Assembly: GCA_007922195.1 (NCBI GenBank)
Contig: ML681963.1
Location: 58,506,584 to 58,570,583 of the forward strand
DNA: 64,000 nucleotides
Reading direction: 5' to 3'
Origin: Podocnemis expansa
Lineage: Eukaryota > Chordata > Testudines > Podocnemididae
The notes beneath the pieces were generated by a model. It saw only the letters and a list, made by a program, of their open reading frames with translations, was not told the DNA's origin and searched no databases. How positions within the stretch are numbered: the first letter of the stretch is position 1; the number at the start of each line of letters is the position of its first letter. Of the stretch, positions 22,635 through 33,469 are shown piece by piece. The position numbers were made by a program, and so were the translations under genes.

Positions 22635-23565
22635 TAGGATGAGGTGTAACTGGTGGCACAAAGAGGAAGGAGGAAAGAATAGGGAGGGGAAAGATGAGGG
22701 TATTTGTACATACCAGCATGGAGTTCTTGGTCAACACCTACCTAGGCACTGTCAGCTGCTAGTGGTTTTTCAGGCATCTGGGCAGAACCTGAAGCGCTCT
22801 TTGACAGCTCCTAACAAAAGTTAAGGTAGTGTCTTTTTTTTTTTTCAGGGAGTTTCCCCCAGGCATGATAAATTACCTGGGAGAAAGCATGAAAGTGCTT
22901 ACGGATAGATCAGATTGGCAGAACTTTTGCTTGTGGCTGGGACCCACAGAGATTGTACGCTGGGTTACAGTATATAAAGGTGACTGGCTCAAGTATTTTG
23001 CTCACAAAGTGAATCAGATCTTTTTCCTGTGCACATAGGGACACCCTTCTCTGTGAATTTCTACCCCTCTCATTTAGAAGATAGTGAAATAAATGTAAAG
23101 GTGCTAATGATGTAATTATGAAACAAAAACGTCTCAGCATTTCAAGACAAACTCAAGCCAAGTATGCTGTCAACATGCCGTGCTCCTCACTTCCCCTTTG
23201 AAATAAAGGGTTTCATGCATTTCAAAGGGGGCTTTGTTTCACTTGTTTAGCACACAAATATGTTGGCAGGTAAAGCCGAAGGGAAGATGCACTTATGTGT
23301 GGGGAGCAACAACACCAGACCAACAATGAAAACAACACCCAACTCCTGGGGGTGGGAAGGGAGTGAGCTGAATTCCACCCATCTTGTATGTTTCATTTGT
23401 AATTAAAAGTACTTTTAAAAACAAAGTCTCATTGAGATAAGGAGCACATGTCTTTCCTAAAAGACCTTGGGCAGGAGCTTTCCTGAACCTTGATATGGAG
23501 ACAGGTTAGTAACACCGCTTTCCATTCTGCTGTCTAAGACGTCAAAGAGCTTTGATTAGCTACAA
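22635..23565. other. Unique DNA with a perfect 12-bp hairpin
   Basis: No gene was recognised. CCCCTTTGAAAT (23,193-23,204) and ATTTCAAAGGGG (23,219-23,230) form a perfect 12-bp stem with a 14-nt spacer. Its TTTGAAA content suggests a relic of a palindromic MITE, but no terminal repeats were found. Confidence 0.45.
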
Positions 23566-23945
23566 CAGTGGTCCACAGACTTTTCAGGTTGTGTCCTCCC
23601 CTTATCCCTGTTGGTACTCCACTCCCCCTCACCCGTCACACCACCAGCTGGGACTGGGTATGGCACCACAGCCGCTGTTGGGTGAGTCAAGAACAGTGAC
23701 TGGGAACAAATGAAGGGGGCTGCTGGGACTGCAGTCAGGAGTGGAGTCTGTGGGCCATGCCTGGGAACAGCAGCCACGGGCTTGGGCTGTTAGCCAAGGT
23801 TGGAGCACAGGAGTTAGTGAGTGAGGTCAGAGCACAGATTGAGGATAGCACCCTCCCATGGGGGCTGGCTTGGCCCTGCTGTGCCCTCCCAGTATTCCTC
23901 CATGCCCCCCGGAAGCTGTGTGCCCTGAGGCCCTCCAAGCTAGAG
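23566..23945. mobile_element. hAT-like element, left end only
   Basis: CAGTGGTCCACAGACTTTTCAGG at about 23,567 is a typical hAT MITE start of the 'cagtggttc...cagactttc' kind. It is followed by GC-rich text with CACCACAGCCGC and GGGGGCTGCTGGGAC, the usual interior of these elements. No matching right terminal repeat or 8-bp duplication could be found, so the right boundary is a guess at the end of the GC-rich stretch. Confidence 0.5.
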
Positions 23946-24009
23946 ACAAAATAACATCTTTAAACATCACGACATTTCCTTGGAACTCAGGAAGAGGACT
24001 CAGCAGGTA

Positions 24010-24100
24010 CTTCTCACTCTCATAGATTCGACCAATGTGATCATTCTAGTCTAATGCAGGCCACATAACCTCACCTACCCGCTCTTCTTATTCTCCTGAC
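24010..24100 (-). mobile_element. Short CR1 3' fragment (family of 28,118)
   Basis: GATCATTCTAGTCTAATGCAGG then CCACATAACCTCACCTACCC (24,040-24,080) matches the corresponding segment of the longer reverse-strand CR1 at 28,118-28,740 (GATCATCTAGTCAGACCTGC, CACCTCACCTAGCCACTCC). About 90 bp only. Confidence 0.6.
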
Positions 24101-25285
24101 CTTGACGGAAGGGACAGGGGGCACTCTTAACTGGCACTGGCAGGTCTAGCATAGTGGCTGCTTCCCATGTGGCTTAGGATGCTGACACAGCTCCTGCAGC
24201 TCTCATGCCTTCTGTCATCTAATGAAAGTCACAATAGCAATGTGAATCCCGCCTTCTGTTCTTCCACTTAGCACTTCACAATAGACTCTCCCTTTCATCC
24301 TCAACATACAGCAATGCTGGGTTTGTATTTCAGGTGCTGTGTGGATCAAAGCCACCCTGGGGAAGATGCCTATTTGAACTGGCAGAAATTAATCAGCACC
24401 TGGAATGTCAAAGCTCTGAGGTCTCGTTAGCTCAAAAGCTCTTCCAATGCATGCCACTTTCACCCACTAAACCTGATGCTAGCTCTTTGCCAGTATTACC
24501 TGATGAACATCACCAACTCTTGAACCTTGACTACACCTGCATTTTTATTAGTTTCTCATCAGTGCAGAGCCAAGCAGGGTCACAGACTTTCTGGTTACCA
24601 TGCTGGTGGCTGGTCTCCACTGGCTCCTCCAGCTTCAGGCAACATAAACACCACTAGCAAAGCTTTGGCATCACAGCTTAGTATTTCTGCTAGTCTCAGA
24701 CCCTCATGAATGACCGCAAAACTGCCACTGATCTCTTCTAGATGCAGGGTTTGGGACAAGCAGGCTGCTTATTATCTCTATCTTTGCCCAAAGTGAAGTT
24801 AATTTCCTATTGAAACAAATGTCAGAAATGGGTGTGAAGTGAATTTCTCTTGAGCAGTCACACAAACCCAGTTTTGCTTGTACAAGCACCTGTGAGAAGG
24901 CAATACAAAGGAGGAGGGACCAAGCCAAAGCAAAATTCACTTCTGAATTTACTGAAGCAGTCAAGATTATTTCTTCCATTGTTTGTCCAGTCCCCATTGT
25001 AGCTCAGCTTCAGCAGAGCTCCTGGGAGCTGAGGTCTCACCTTCATAAAAAACACAGCAGCATGATAATGTGGGAACGTATGCCCAGTGATCCAACACAG
25101 CATACACCTTTTGAACAGAAAGGTGACAGCTGATTTAATGAGGGAGTGTGCTTGCAGGTTTGTACAGGATGCCCATCTACACCAAAGCAGTGTTGGTGAA
25201 TTATACCCTGCCCCTATGCCAGCCAATCCCACTGGACTACATGACATGCCATCTGAACCATAAGGGGAGCAACTTCATCCAGGGG
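24101..25285. other. Unique DNA
   Basis: No gene or classifiable repeat was seen. Overlapping minus-strand frames of 97 and 129 codons (24,704-25,247) have no recognisable domain. Confidence 0.5.
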
Positions 25286-25386
25286 GAAAAAAAAGCAAGG
25301 AGTGCTGTGGCAGTTAAAGATTAACAGATTTCTTTATCACATGAGCTTTCGTGGGCGAAAATCCCACTTCGTCAGATGCTTCGAAG
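25286..25386 (-). mobile_element. Hammerhead-motif (Penelope-like) repeat, reverse half of an inverted pair
   Basis: Read on the minus strand: hammerhead-like core, then GCTCATGTGATAAAGAAATC, TGTTAATCTTTAACTGCCAC and AGCACTCCTTGCTTTTTTTT. This is the terminal segment of a dispersed reptile repeat that also occurs at 25,402, 39,359 and 54,006. I associate it with Penelope-like retroelements, whose terminal repeats are known to carry hammerhead ribozymes. The exact repeat name should be checked. Confidence 0.7.
25347..25375 (-). ncRNA. Hammerhead-ribozyme-like core 1
   Basis: On the minus strand CTGACGA, an extra A, GTGGG, a loop, CCCAC, then GAAA. CTGANGA, a closed stem II and GAAA are the conserved hammerhead core. 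Deviations are the extra A before stem II and no convincing helix I. It is probably not self-cleaving as it stands. Confidence 0.5.
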
Positions 25387-25401
25387 GGAGGGAACTTACA
25401 G

Positions 25402-25532
25402 AAAGCATCTGATGAAGTGGGATTTTCTCCCATGAAAGCTCATGTGATAAAGAAATCTGTTAGTCTTTAAGTGCCACAAGACTCCTTGCTTTTTTTGCTT
25501 TACTAGACTAATACAGCTGCCCCTTTGGAACT
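25402..25532 (+). mobile_element. Hammerhead-motif (Penelope-like) repeat, forward half of an inverted pair
   Basis: AAAGCATCTGATGAAGTGGG then GCTCATGTGATAAAGAAATC, TGTTAGTCTTTAAGTGCCAC, AAGACTCCTTGC and ACTAGACTAATACAGCTGCC. It faces the copy at 25,286-25,386 head to head with only about 15 bp between them, so the two halves could form a hairpin of roughly 70 bp per arm. Confidence 0.72.
25409..25437 (+). ncRNA. Hammerhead-ribozyme-like core 2
   Basis: CTGATGA (25,409-25,415), extra A, GTGGG, ATTTTCT loop, CCCAT, GAAA (25,434-25,437). The last stem II pair is G-T. The core residues are intact. Helix III would start with GCTCATG, but no matching 5' strand is evident upstream. Confidence 0.5.
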
Positions 25533-28117
25533 TCACCCAGGGAGGAGCCTACAACCTCTAACTGCTGGCTTGTTCTCAATGCCTGAGCTCTTCCTGGCTT
25601 GCCCCGTTGTTGTCTGGCTAATCAAAGGAGACTAACCTGTAGGGTTCAAAAGGTTTTTTTCTGAGTCTGTGTGGAGTGCGACTGGAAAGGGATCAAGGCT
25701 TTTCATGTTGAGACTACTTTGTTAGTGGTTGTAGTTGACATTAGAGGCGCTTCATTTCCCTCTGACCATTTGCTATAATTTTCCCACAGGTTCTGCATCC
25801 CCTGGACATGGAGGGTGAGATGCAGAGAAAGACAGAAGGAGAAGGAGAGAGGAACTCAACATTGCTTTGGAAATCCCCCCAAATCCAAATACTTTAGCAC
25901 CAGTTTCATTCCCCTACCTGCCCCCAACACGACCTACAGTCGTGCCAGGAGCTTCTCAGCCCACACTAACGAATATGATAATATCCAGCTCTCACGGGGG
26001 CCTTGTGAGATTCCCCTTTAGCTCCGCAGGGCTACCCTGCCTCATGAGCACTCTAAGTACCCAGATTCCCTACACCGCCACCAAAGATGGGAGCCCCTGA
26101 TTTGCTTCTTCCTGGACATGCTATCAGGCCCAGTGCTGTGATGATAGATTTTACTAAGTCTTCATTATGAAATATGGAAACCTTTCAAACCTCCTGCTTC
26201 ATCTTTAATTTGTGCATTACAGCTGCGACAAGTGCCCCATTTATCATAACAGAAGCCCTTATTATTTATCTGTTCATGCAAAAAATAAATTTATGAAAAT
26301 GGATTTAAAGAGAAAAATAAGTTTAATGAGTAGAACTGTCTACAGCCCCCTTTTCTGTGCTGGGAGGAATGGCTGAGATTCTGGCATGAGATGGGAAGCT
26401 CAATAGCGGCACTTCAATGCAGCTGCCAGAAGGAATACACTCACAAATAGAACAGAACCTTAACATTAAACCATATTTTTTCCAGTCAAAAGCTTCCTGT
26501 GTATAATTCTGCTTGGCAGGTAACTGCTGCAAGTCAAATTCCTGTATCCATATCTAGTAACTAACACAGCCCTCACAGAAGCTTCTATTTCCTATTCACA
26601 TCCTCCATGCAATGTGTTCCCTCCTTCAGAGACTAACCCAAAGCAAAGGGGGAGCTGAATTCCGCCAGGAGACTGAGCATCCCTTGGCAGATGCTGGAGA
26701 TGAAAAGCAGAGTTTCTTCTCTTTGCTTCTTTTTATAAAATTTTACATGAATTTAGTGAATGCTGAAAGGCACCATCCTGACAGCTCTGGATATGGAAAC
26801 TTCCTGTTCACTGCGAGGGCAAAGGAAACAACAGGCAGAAGCAGTGAAAACAACCTATGCTGTCCCTTCACCAGCGTGTCTTGAAACTGAGAGAGGGGAG
26901 CACATTTTCCATGCTCCATTCTGTCCTGGGACAGCCTGTTGAGGCTATAAATCCAGAGGCCAATTGTGGTTGTGAGGAATATTGTGTGCCACCTACTGCC
27001 CTCAAAAAGAAGGGCAAGTTCTTTCAATAAAGATCGCTCATTCCATATAATTTTTACAACCTGAGTCTAGACACAAATGAGCAAGGAAAATAAAATAAAA
27101 GATATCTGGATTGTATCTTATAAAGAATAATATGTTTCTGGATGACCTGCCTCTGTGTATGTCCTTTCCCCATTGGTGCATTAAACAGCACCCATGTAGT
27201 AAAAAATGGCTGATAATTTATTATTGTGAAAGCCTTCATGAGCTATTAACCATAATCTTCATCTATTTTTTTTCACCATTTGTTAGAAAAATCCTTTTTG
27301 AGCAGGGAAATCAGGAGTGGAAAATTCTAACCTCCCTTTCATCATCTAAAAGACACAACCCACACTCGATCTTATTTTTCTCTCATAGGTCACTCTCTGG
27401 CTTGAAGTTCTTTAGTCTGCTGACCTGGCAATGGTTTTGTAATGCATGCATTTGTCCTAACAGGGGATGGCTGAGACTCCCAAATTTTTTATGTACAAAC
27501 TAATGTCAGATTAGAACCTAACCACACTGAGGTGAACCGATGCATTAACTTTTCACTTTATACAAGCCCTATAAAAACGGGTTTTCACAGGTAACTAAAA
27601 TCTTTCTCACCATATGTGATACACCCAGATATATCCGGATGTGTAAACTCAATCCTACTCAAACCATAATGATAATTATAAGTGGAACATTAACATTTGT
27701 TCAATGTTACCCACTATGGCATTATGTCCCCCTTGCCCCACAAAAAAGATGCAGAGACAAACACACAGCTTGAAAGTACAGCTGAACTAATTGGACTTTA
27801 CCAGTTCCCTAGGACATCCAGAACATCCCAAAGATGTGCATGAAATATCACAAGCCCTTTTGGGATCTGGCTAATGTATCCTCATTCAATTCTAAGAAAC
27901 ACTGGAAAGGATTCTGGGATAATACAAATGTCTCCCCCCCCCCCCCCAAAAAAAACAAAAACAAAAACAAAAACAAAAACAAAAAAAACCCCTTGATGGC
28001 TGACCGTACAAAATAACTTCGAGGCGTCAACCAATCCTGGAAACAATGTTTCACAATGAAATGTATCAGAACATTGCTTGGCACCTGCTGTCATCTTTTG
28101 CATCTTTGGGAGATGAG
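25533..28117. other. Unique DNA with one low-complexity tract
   Basis: No gene was recognised. A C-run followed by (CAAAAA)n-type sequence lies at 27,933-27,989. The frames at 27,111-27,503 (plus, 130 codons) and 26,612-27,027 (both strands) have no family signature and are treated as chance. Confidence 0.5.
27933..27989. repeat. Poly-C plus (CAAAAA)n low-complexity tract
   Basis: About 15 C, then A8 and a run of ACAAAA/CAAAAA units. This creates the F-V-F-V-F-V open frames on the minus strand, which are artefacts. Confidence 0.9.
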
Positions 28118-28740
28118 AGACTCAGAGACTCTAAGATCAGAAGGGATGAGTATGATCATCTAGTCAGACCTGCACAATGCAGTCCTCCAAACACCTCACC
28201 TAGCCACTCCTGCTGAATATATACCTCTAACCTATGACTGAGTTATTAAAGTCTTCAAATCATGATTTAAAGACTTTAAGATACAGAGAATTCACTAGCA
28301 GGTGAGCCATGCTCCATGCTGCAGAGGAAGGTGAAGAACCCCCAGAGCCCTTGCCAATCAGCCCTGGGAGAAAATTCCTTCCCAACCCCAAATATGACAA
28401 TCAGTTAAACTCTGAGCATGTAGGCAAGTTTCACCAGTCAGTTACCCAAGAAACAATTTTCTGTAATAACTCAGAACTCACCCCATCCATCCTCCCTTCT
28501 TAGGCCACTTGCATATCCACCAACAGTAGTCAAAGATCTGTCAATTGCCAAAGTAGGCCATCCCATCATACTGTCCCCTCCACAATTTATTGAGCTCAAT
28601 TTTGAAGGCAGTTAGGTTTTTTTTCTCTCACAGCTGTTTTTGGAAGGCTATTCCAGAACTTTGCCTCTCTGATGGTTAGAATGTGACCATAGATGCCAGT
28701 AGCAAAACTATGGACCATTTAGTAAATCAGTGGCTCTTTC
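28118..28740 (-). mobile_element. CR1 LINE 3' end, older reptile subfamily
   Basis: Reverse-strand CR1 3' region, with the tail side at the left (CTAAGATCAGAAGGGATGAG, 28,131-28,150). Landmarks in plus-strand order are GATCATCTAGTCAGACCTGC, CACCTCACCTAGCCACTCC, CATGATTTAAAGACTTTAAG, ATGCTGCAGAGGAAGGTGAA, CTGGGAGAAAATTCCTTCCC, ATATGACAATCAGTTAAACT and AATTTATTGAGCTCAATTTT. These match the order of a common turtle/crocodilian CR1 subfamily with a long 3' UTR. There is no coding part and no ATTCTATG tail. A second short fragment of the same family is at 24,010. Confidence 0.75.
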
Positions 28741-28895
28741 AGTAATTTGTTAGCAGTATGTCAGACTTATACCAAGTCACTTCTCCAACTCCCCATGCTG
28801 GTTTGGGGTATCTGAAAGTTGCTAATCACTTATCTTGCCATATAAAAGAAGCACAAGGAAGAGGAGAACCTCAATATGACTCTAAATTGTTTTTT

Positions 28896-29133
28896 CTGGT
28901 ACACATACACTGCAGCAGCAACAGCGCTACAGATGATGCTATCTACATGAATGGCAGAGGTTTTCCATCGATGTGATTATCCACCTCTCTGACAGATGAT
29001 AGTTCAGTTGTTGACTCAGTTGCCTCTACACTGGGGGTTAGGTCACCTAATCATGTTGCACAGGACACAACAATTTTCATACCACTGAGAAATGTAGCTA
29101 GGTTGACCCAAGTTTTAGGTATAGACCAGGCCT
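28896..29133. mobile_element. Degenerate MITE with GGCCTGGTCTACACT-type ends
   Basis: The right end GTTTTAGGTATAGACCAGGCC is the complement of GGCCTGGTCTATACCTAAAAC. The left end CTGGTACACATACACTGCAG (28,896) is a decayed counterpart. Inside are GTAGCTAGGTTGACCCAAG and GGTTAGGTCACC segments, typical of the reptile MITE whose core reads 'tagctaggtcgac'. It shares TAGCTAGGTC-type text with the element at 56,574. Confidence 0.6.
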
Positions 29134-29514
29134 CAGTAGACTGATTAACACAACTGCAACCTGGCAGTTTGAGGACAGCTACAATCTGTGTCAGTGTGCA
29201 TTTATTTACTGGTGGATAGTTTGTTACTGTTCCTTTTTGTTTTGTTTTGCTTTATTTATTATTATTACCATCATCATCATCTTTATTATTTTTACATTAA
29301 TAGTATTATGACCTGGACCATCCAGGATAAATGGGGAGGGACATTCCTATAGGCAGACAGTTGAGAGGTAATATGACCATGAGGACTATTTGGTGCCAAG
29401 GAAAATGAACACTCTGGGAATCAGATCCTGCTCATTTTCCCAAATGTATTCAGAAGAGAAGCAAACAGTTTTCACTGCAATTAAAGGCTGTCTGATTTTT
29501 CACCTGCAGATATG
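29134..29514. other. Unique DNA with a small AT microsatellite
   Basis: Nothing coding is seen. TTATTTATTATTATTACCATCATCATCATC lies near 29,250-29,280. Confidence 0.5.
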
Positions 29515-29522
29515 CAGATAAA

Positions 29523-29966
29523 TAGGGCTGGTCCATCCATAGAGGTGACCTAGGGGGTTGCCCAGGGAGCCAACAATTAGGGGGCACCAAGGGCTGGGCT
29601 GAAGCTAGCAAGCCCATTCCACCCTGCTCCACTTAGGCACGTAGCCTAGGGTGGAGCAAGGCAGGAAGCTGTGTTTCGGGTAGCTGGATCTGTCCCAGGC
29701 AAGGGGGGGGTAGTTTGGGCCAGCCTGGCCAGGGCAGTGGTTCCCAACCTTTTCAATTTTGAGGCTCCCAGCCGAGGGAGTGGCACCGCTACCACAATTA
29801 AGCCCAGGAGCCCATCTGGTGCCTGCCTGCCACTTGGCCAGGCTTGCGAGGGGTGCTAGGAGGAATGGGAGGGAGGGCTCACCATCCAGCTCAGCCCAGG
29901 CCATGGGGGGGGGGGGCACCAAAATCACAGGCGCCTAGGGTGCAAATAAACCTTCGGCTGGCCCTG
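29523..29966. mobile_element. hAT element with perfect TSD, containing a second hAT end
   Basis: The left end is TAGGGCTGGTCC (first base C to T). The right end is GGCTGGCCCTG, whose complement is CAGGGCCAGCC. The 8-bp duplication CAGATAAA is perfect (29,515-29,522 and 29,967-29,974). At 29,735 a different hAT start, CAGTGGTTCCCAACCTTTTC, appears without a matching right end, so a second element inserted and was later truncated. The rest is GC-rich with a G9 run. The minus-strand 107-codon frame is an artefact. Confidence 0.85.
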
Positions 29967-29974
29967 CAGATAAA

Positions 29975-32087
29975 CTTACATCATCAACTTCCAGGTTTCT
30001 GCAGGTTGGTATGTCAGCAATAGCTATGCTGATTTAGTGCAATGGCTCCAAACAGATTAAATCACAGAGAGTCATTTGAATTTTACCCAGGCTTGTCACA
30101 CAAATCTCAGAAACTGCTGTCTTGCATGAAAACTTCCTCTTGATACTTATGAGGAGTCATGATAGAAACCTGAAATGAAATAGCAAACATCAAATGAAGA
30201 CTGTGAACCTGAAACACAGAGGCAGCACATATAGCACGTCTGATGGACAACAGTACTCAGAATAGATTAACAAATTATTATAGTTTATTAAACAGAATTT
30301 GTTTATTTTAATACATTATAATGCATTTTATATCGTATTTGAAAAAGTGAAAATGGTTTTCCTTGATACACATATTTAATCAGGGAGGTTACCCTATTTA
30401 AAAAGCTAAGATATTTTACTTGCATGATATCACTAACACTGTCATTTCTGCATATTGCATAAGCAGACATCCAATATTTATCCAGCTACCACAGAGTCGG
30501 ACCCATTGAGATTAATTTTATTACTGACGTCACTGAGGCTAGCTAGAATTTTACTCTTTCCCTTGCAAACAAGAGATCCCATGATTGCACAAGCCTCACC
30601 TAATTCTAACTAGATGAGAGGTTTAGTTCAGCGCAAGCTGTGCAAGTATATGTGAATCAGCTCAGCAAAAGGGCACTTGCTATTTCTTTAAGAGTTAAGT
30701 AAATGATTCATGGCATAATTTATGATAATTTTATTTCTTTTTCTATTGGTGGAATCTGGGCAAAGACTGTGATTTTCTCCTGTTTGTTTATTTCAAGGTA
30801 CTAGACTATTTTCCGCGAAGTGCATTTACTCTCTGACTTGCTAATAGAAATTCATGCTCTGTTAATTATGTTTGATCACTTAAGTAATCTGACATTAATT
30901 CTGTTCACTAATTGAATAAGAGTAACTCAGAATCAGGCTGCATGTTGAACACCCCTAGAAAATATATGTTAAATTCAGTTTCTGTGGGTATTCAGTGTGT
31001 GTGCCTAAAATTCACCTTCTGCAAGAATTCCTACTAACAAAACTCAGTTGCATAAGAGTTTTTGATGACAATCCTCAATAGTACAAAATATGCAGAAAGC
31101 ACAGCTAAAACTATTATTTTAAACAAATACTTGTAGATTTTTAGGGTGCAGTATCTTCCTAGCTTCCCATTCTCCTGATAAATAACTGCAGAACAGGAAT
31201 TTTGTTTTGTTAAATATACATTTAACCCAGTTTTACCTTATTACCAGCTATCTGACATAGAGGTATGTTTGGCAAACCCTTAGGGATGTTTTAGGGTATG
31301 TTTTCTCATGCATCCCAGCACTGAGCAAATGTCTGAGATAAGTATTTTGTGTTGTCCTCCCTCAAGTTCTGGCCTGAGGAAAGGCAGCAGTGTGTCACTG
31401 TAGGGTAAGTAAATATTTTCAAAAGCACAGTGGGAGCTAGGGTCCATCTCTCACTGACTTTCAAAACGGGTTGAGAAACTAACTGACGACCCTTCCTACC
31501 CAACCTTATTAAGCGGATGGTAATGAATGTAGAGAGGAAGTGCTATGATGTGATGAGAAAGTGGCAGTTCCAAAATAACAGCAGAGTTTGTCCTCACTGC
31601 AAGGTTAGCTAGACTACTGCCCCTAGAGTTCTGTCCATGCACAAAAGCCCTTCACTTGAGCCTGGTGTTGCTTTGAACTCAAAGTGGCTGGCCAATCAAG
31701 AGGTATAGGTTAACATGTCCATTAGTACAATTCTGCGAGCCCTCCAGTGTCTTCCCACAATCCCCCCATGTGCTCAGGAAGGAGAGAGAAGTTTTTCCAC
31801 AAGAAAGAATCATAGAGTGGCTCAGGTTATTGCAACATAAAAAAACAACAACAACAAAAAACCAACTAGGGGATATGCAGTGTCTTCTCTCATTCAAGCG
31901 TGGCCAAAATCAAGACAAATCACTTGAATATAGAAACACTGCAGGGAAAACATACACTTGAGGAAATATCATGCGTTCTTGTGCTCATAAATCCCATGGT
32001 CTGTCCGAAGAATCCTTGCTCTTGGAACAACGTTGTAGTTTCCCATCTAGGCGCTGGTATACACATAGCCTATTCTATAGCACACAA
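29975..32087. other. Unique AT-rich DNA
   Basis: No gene or transposon was recognised. It contains an enhancer-like block (30,660-30,960, listed separately). An AACAACAACAACAAAAAACC tract lies near 31,844. Confidence 0.55.
30660..30960. promoter_or_regulatory. Candidate enhancer / conserved non-coding element
   Basis: Repeat-free block dense in homeodomain-type and AT-hook-like sites: CATAATTTATGATAATTTTA near 30,713, TGTTAATTATG near 30,860, GACATTAATTC near 30,890 and CACTAATTGAATAAG near 30,905. It also has TTTCCGCGAAGTGC near 30,810, an E2F-like motif with two retained CpGs. The motif density and lack of decay resemble vertebrate developmental enhancers. This is inference. Confidence 0.35.
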
Positions 32088-32237
32088 CAGGGGTTCTCAA
32101 ACTTTCTTTTGCTTTGATGATCCCTACCATACCATGCCACCCTTACTGGCACACATGGGGGCTGACATCTTGTGACTCTCCCATAATAACCTCACAACGC
32201 CCTGAGGGGTCATGACTTCCCAGTTTGAGGACCCCTA
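32088..32237. mobile_element. Short hAT element with CAGGGGTTCTCAAAC ends
   Basis: The left end CAGGGGTTCTCAAACTTTC is inverted at the right as CAGTTTGAGGACCCCTA (last base G to A). Flanking 8-mers GCACACAA and GAATACAG agree at only five positions, so the duplication has decayed or the insertion is old. The interior has 'TGATGATCCCTACC...GGGGTCATGAC', typical of this class. 150 bp, non-coding. Confidence 0.8.
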
Positions 32238-32658
32238 GAATACAGACTGATTAGCTAGGAAGTGACAGCCAGATGTCTGTGACAAAGCTGCTAAAAGATA
32301 TGGGACCAATTCTGCTCTCAACCCCAGTGCGACTCCAGGGTAACACTGCTGACATCCCTGGTGTTACAATGGTTTAAATACAGTGTTAAGTGAGGGGTGA
32401 ATAGACGCCAAGTGGTATTAGCTGGAATCACCAGGCTCACACAGCTCTCACACCCATGCAAATGTGCACACTCACTCACCTTTTTTCTTCTTCCAAAGAT
32501 TAATCTGCTTTTGGCAAAAAGTACATGGCATTAACTGTAAAATGCTGCTTCCATGACAGATACCTGCCAGACCAGCTCAAGGACTGTCCCAGGCAATGAT
32601 GCTGGAATAATCATGTGAATCCCTTTTCTTTGCTTTTCAAAGGCAGCTTTGACTGCAC

Positions 32659-32746
32659 CTGGATGAGGGATTGTTCTACTGAAGAACGGTGGTGGGTGGG
32701 TGCAAACCCACCCACTTCTAAAACCCCTCTGGATGAGGGATTGTTC
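32659..32746. repeat. 18-bp direct repeat flanking a perfect hairpin
   Basis: CTGGATGAGGGATTGTTC occurs identically at 32,659-32,676 and 32,729-32,746. Between them GTGGGTGGGT (32,692-32,701) and ACCCACCCAC (32,706-32,715) form a perfect 10-bp stem closed by the tetraloop GCAA. The function is unknown. It could be a footprint of duplication or of a small insertion. Confidence 0.8.
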
Positions 32747-33469
32747 CAGGCTGCCTAACCCAGGTTGCATTGGAATATAATCACAGCTACCTTACCAAAC
32801 ATGTTTGAAATTAACAAATTTTGAAGGTAAGGAGAAAAAACATAAATATCCCCATTAACTCATACATACGTATACAGACCTTTACATAACATAAGCAGCA
32901 GCTGGAAAGACGCCCACAGCCCTAATTGCATTTCTGTGTGGAGAGAACTTACTCTCTCTGATCTCTGCTTTTTCCATTCATTTTAGTAATTACGTGGAGA
33001 GAAGAGGCTAACGCACTTGTAATTAAATCCAACAGAACCAACAACGAAGCATTTGTAGGTGCCTTTATACAAAAGAATCAAAGTGGGAAGCAAGAGGAAC
33101 TAGGATGTGAGGATTGTCACCACTGAATAAAACAATCAAGCCTGGAGAAAGTCTGTGTAAGGGCACCTTTTTGCCAGTGGGACTGGTCCAATGATCCTGG
33201 TATCAAGGATGTCTGTGGAAAGGGAGGGTTCAAGCTACCTTCTCATTTCTAGATCTGCTGCAGAACATTTTTCTCTCTCTTTTTGGAGTCCCTGTGAGAC
33301 CAAGAGTTGTTTTTGGTGAGCAGGGTGTTGTCATACCTCTCTCATACCTGCCTGTGAAAATCTACTGAGTGGAACTTGGAAGCTTGGCACAATCTAGCCT
33401 GCAGTATCTACCCATTTTGTTTGGCACTTTATTGGCAAAGGCTGCGACATTTATTTCAGCTGGGTGGGT

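Noticed and set aside
27848..28103. F/V-rich minus-strand frames resembling membrane segments
   Set aside because: Encoded by the complement of the (CAAAAA)n tract.
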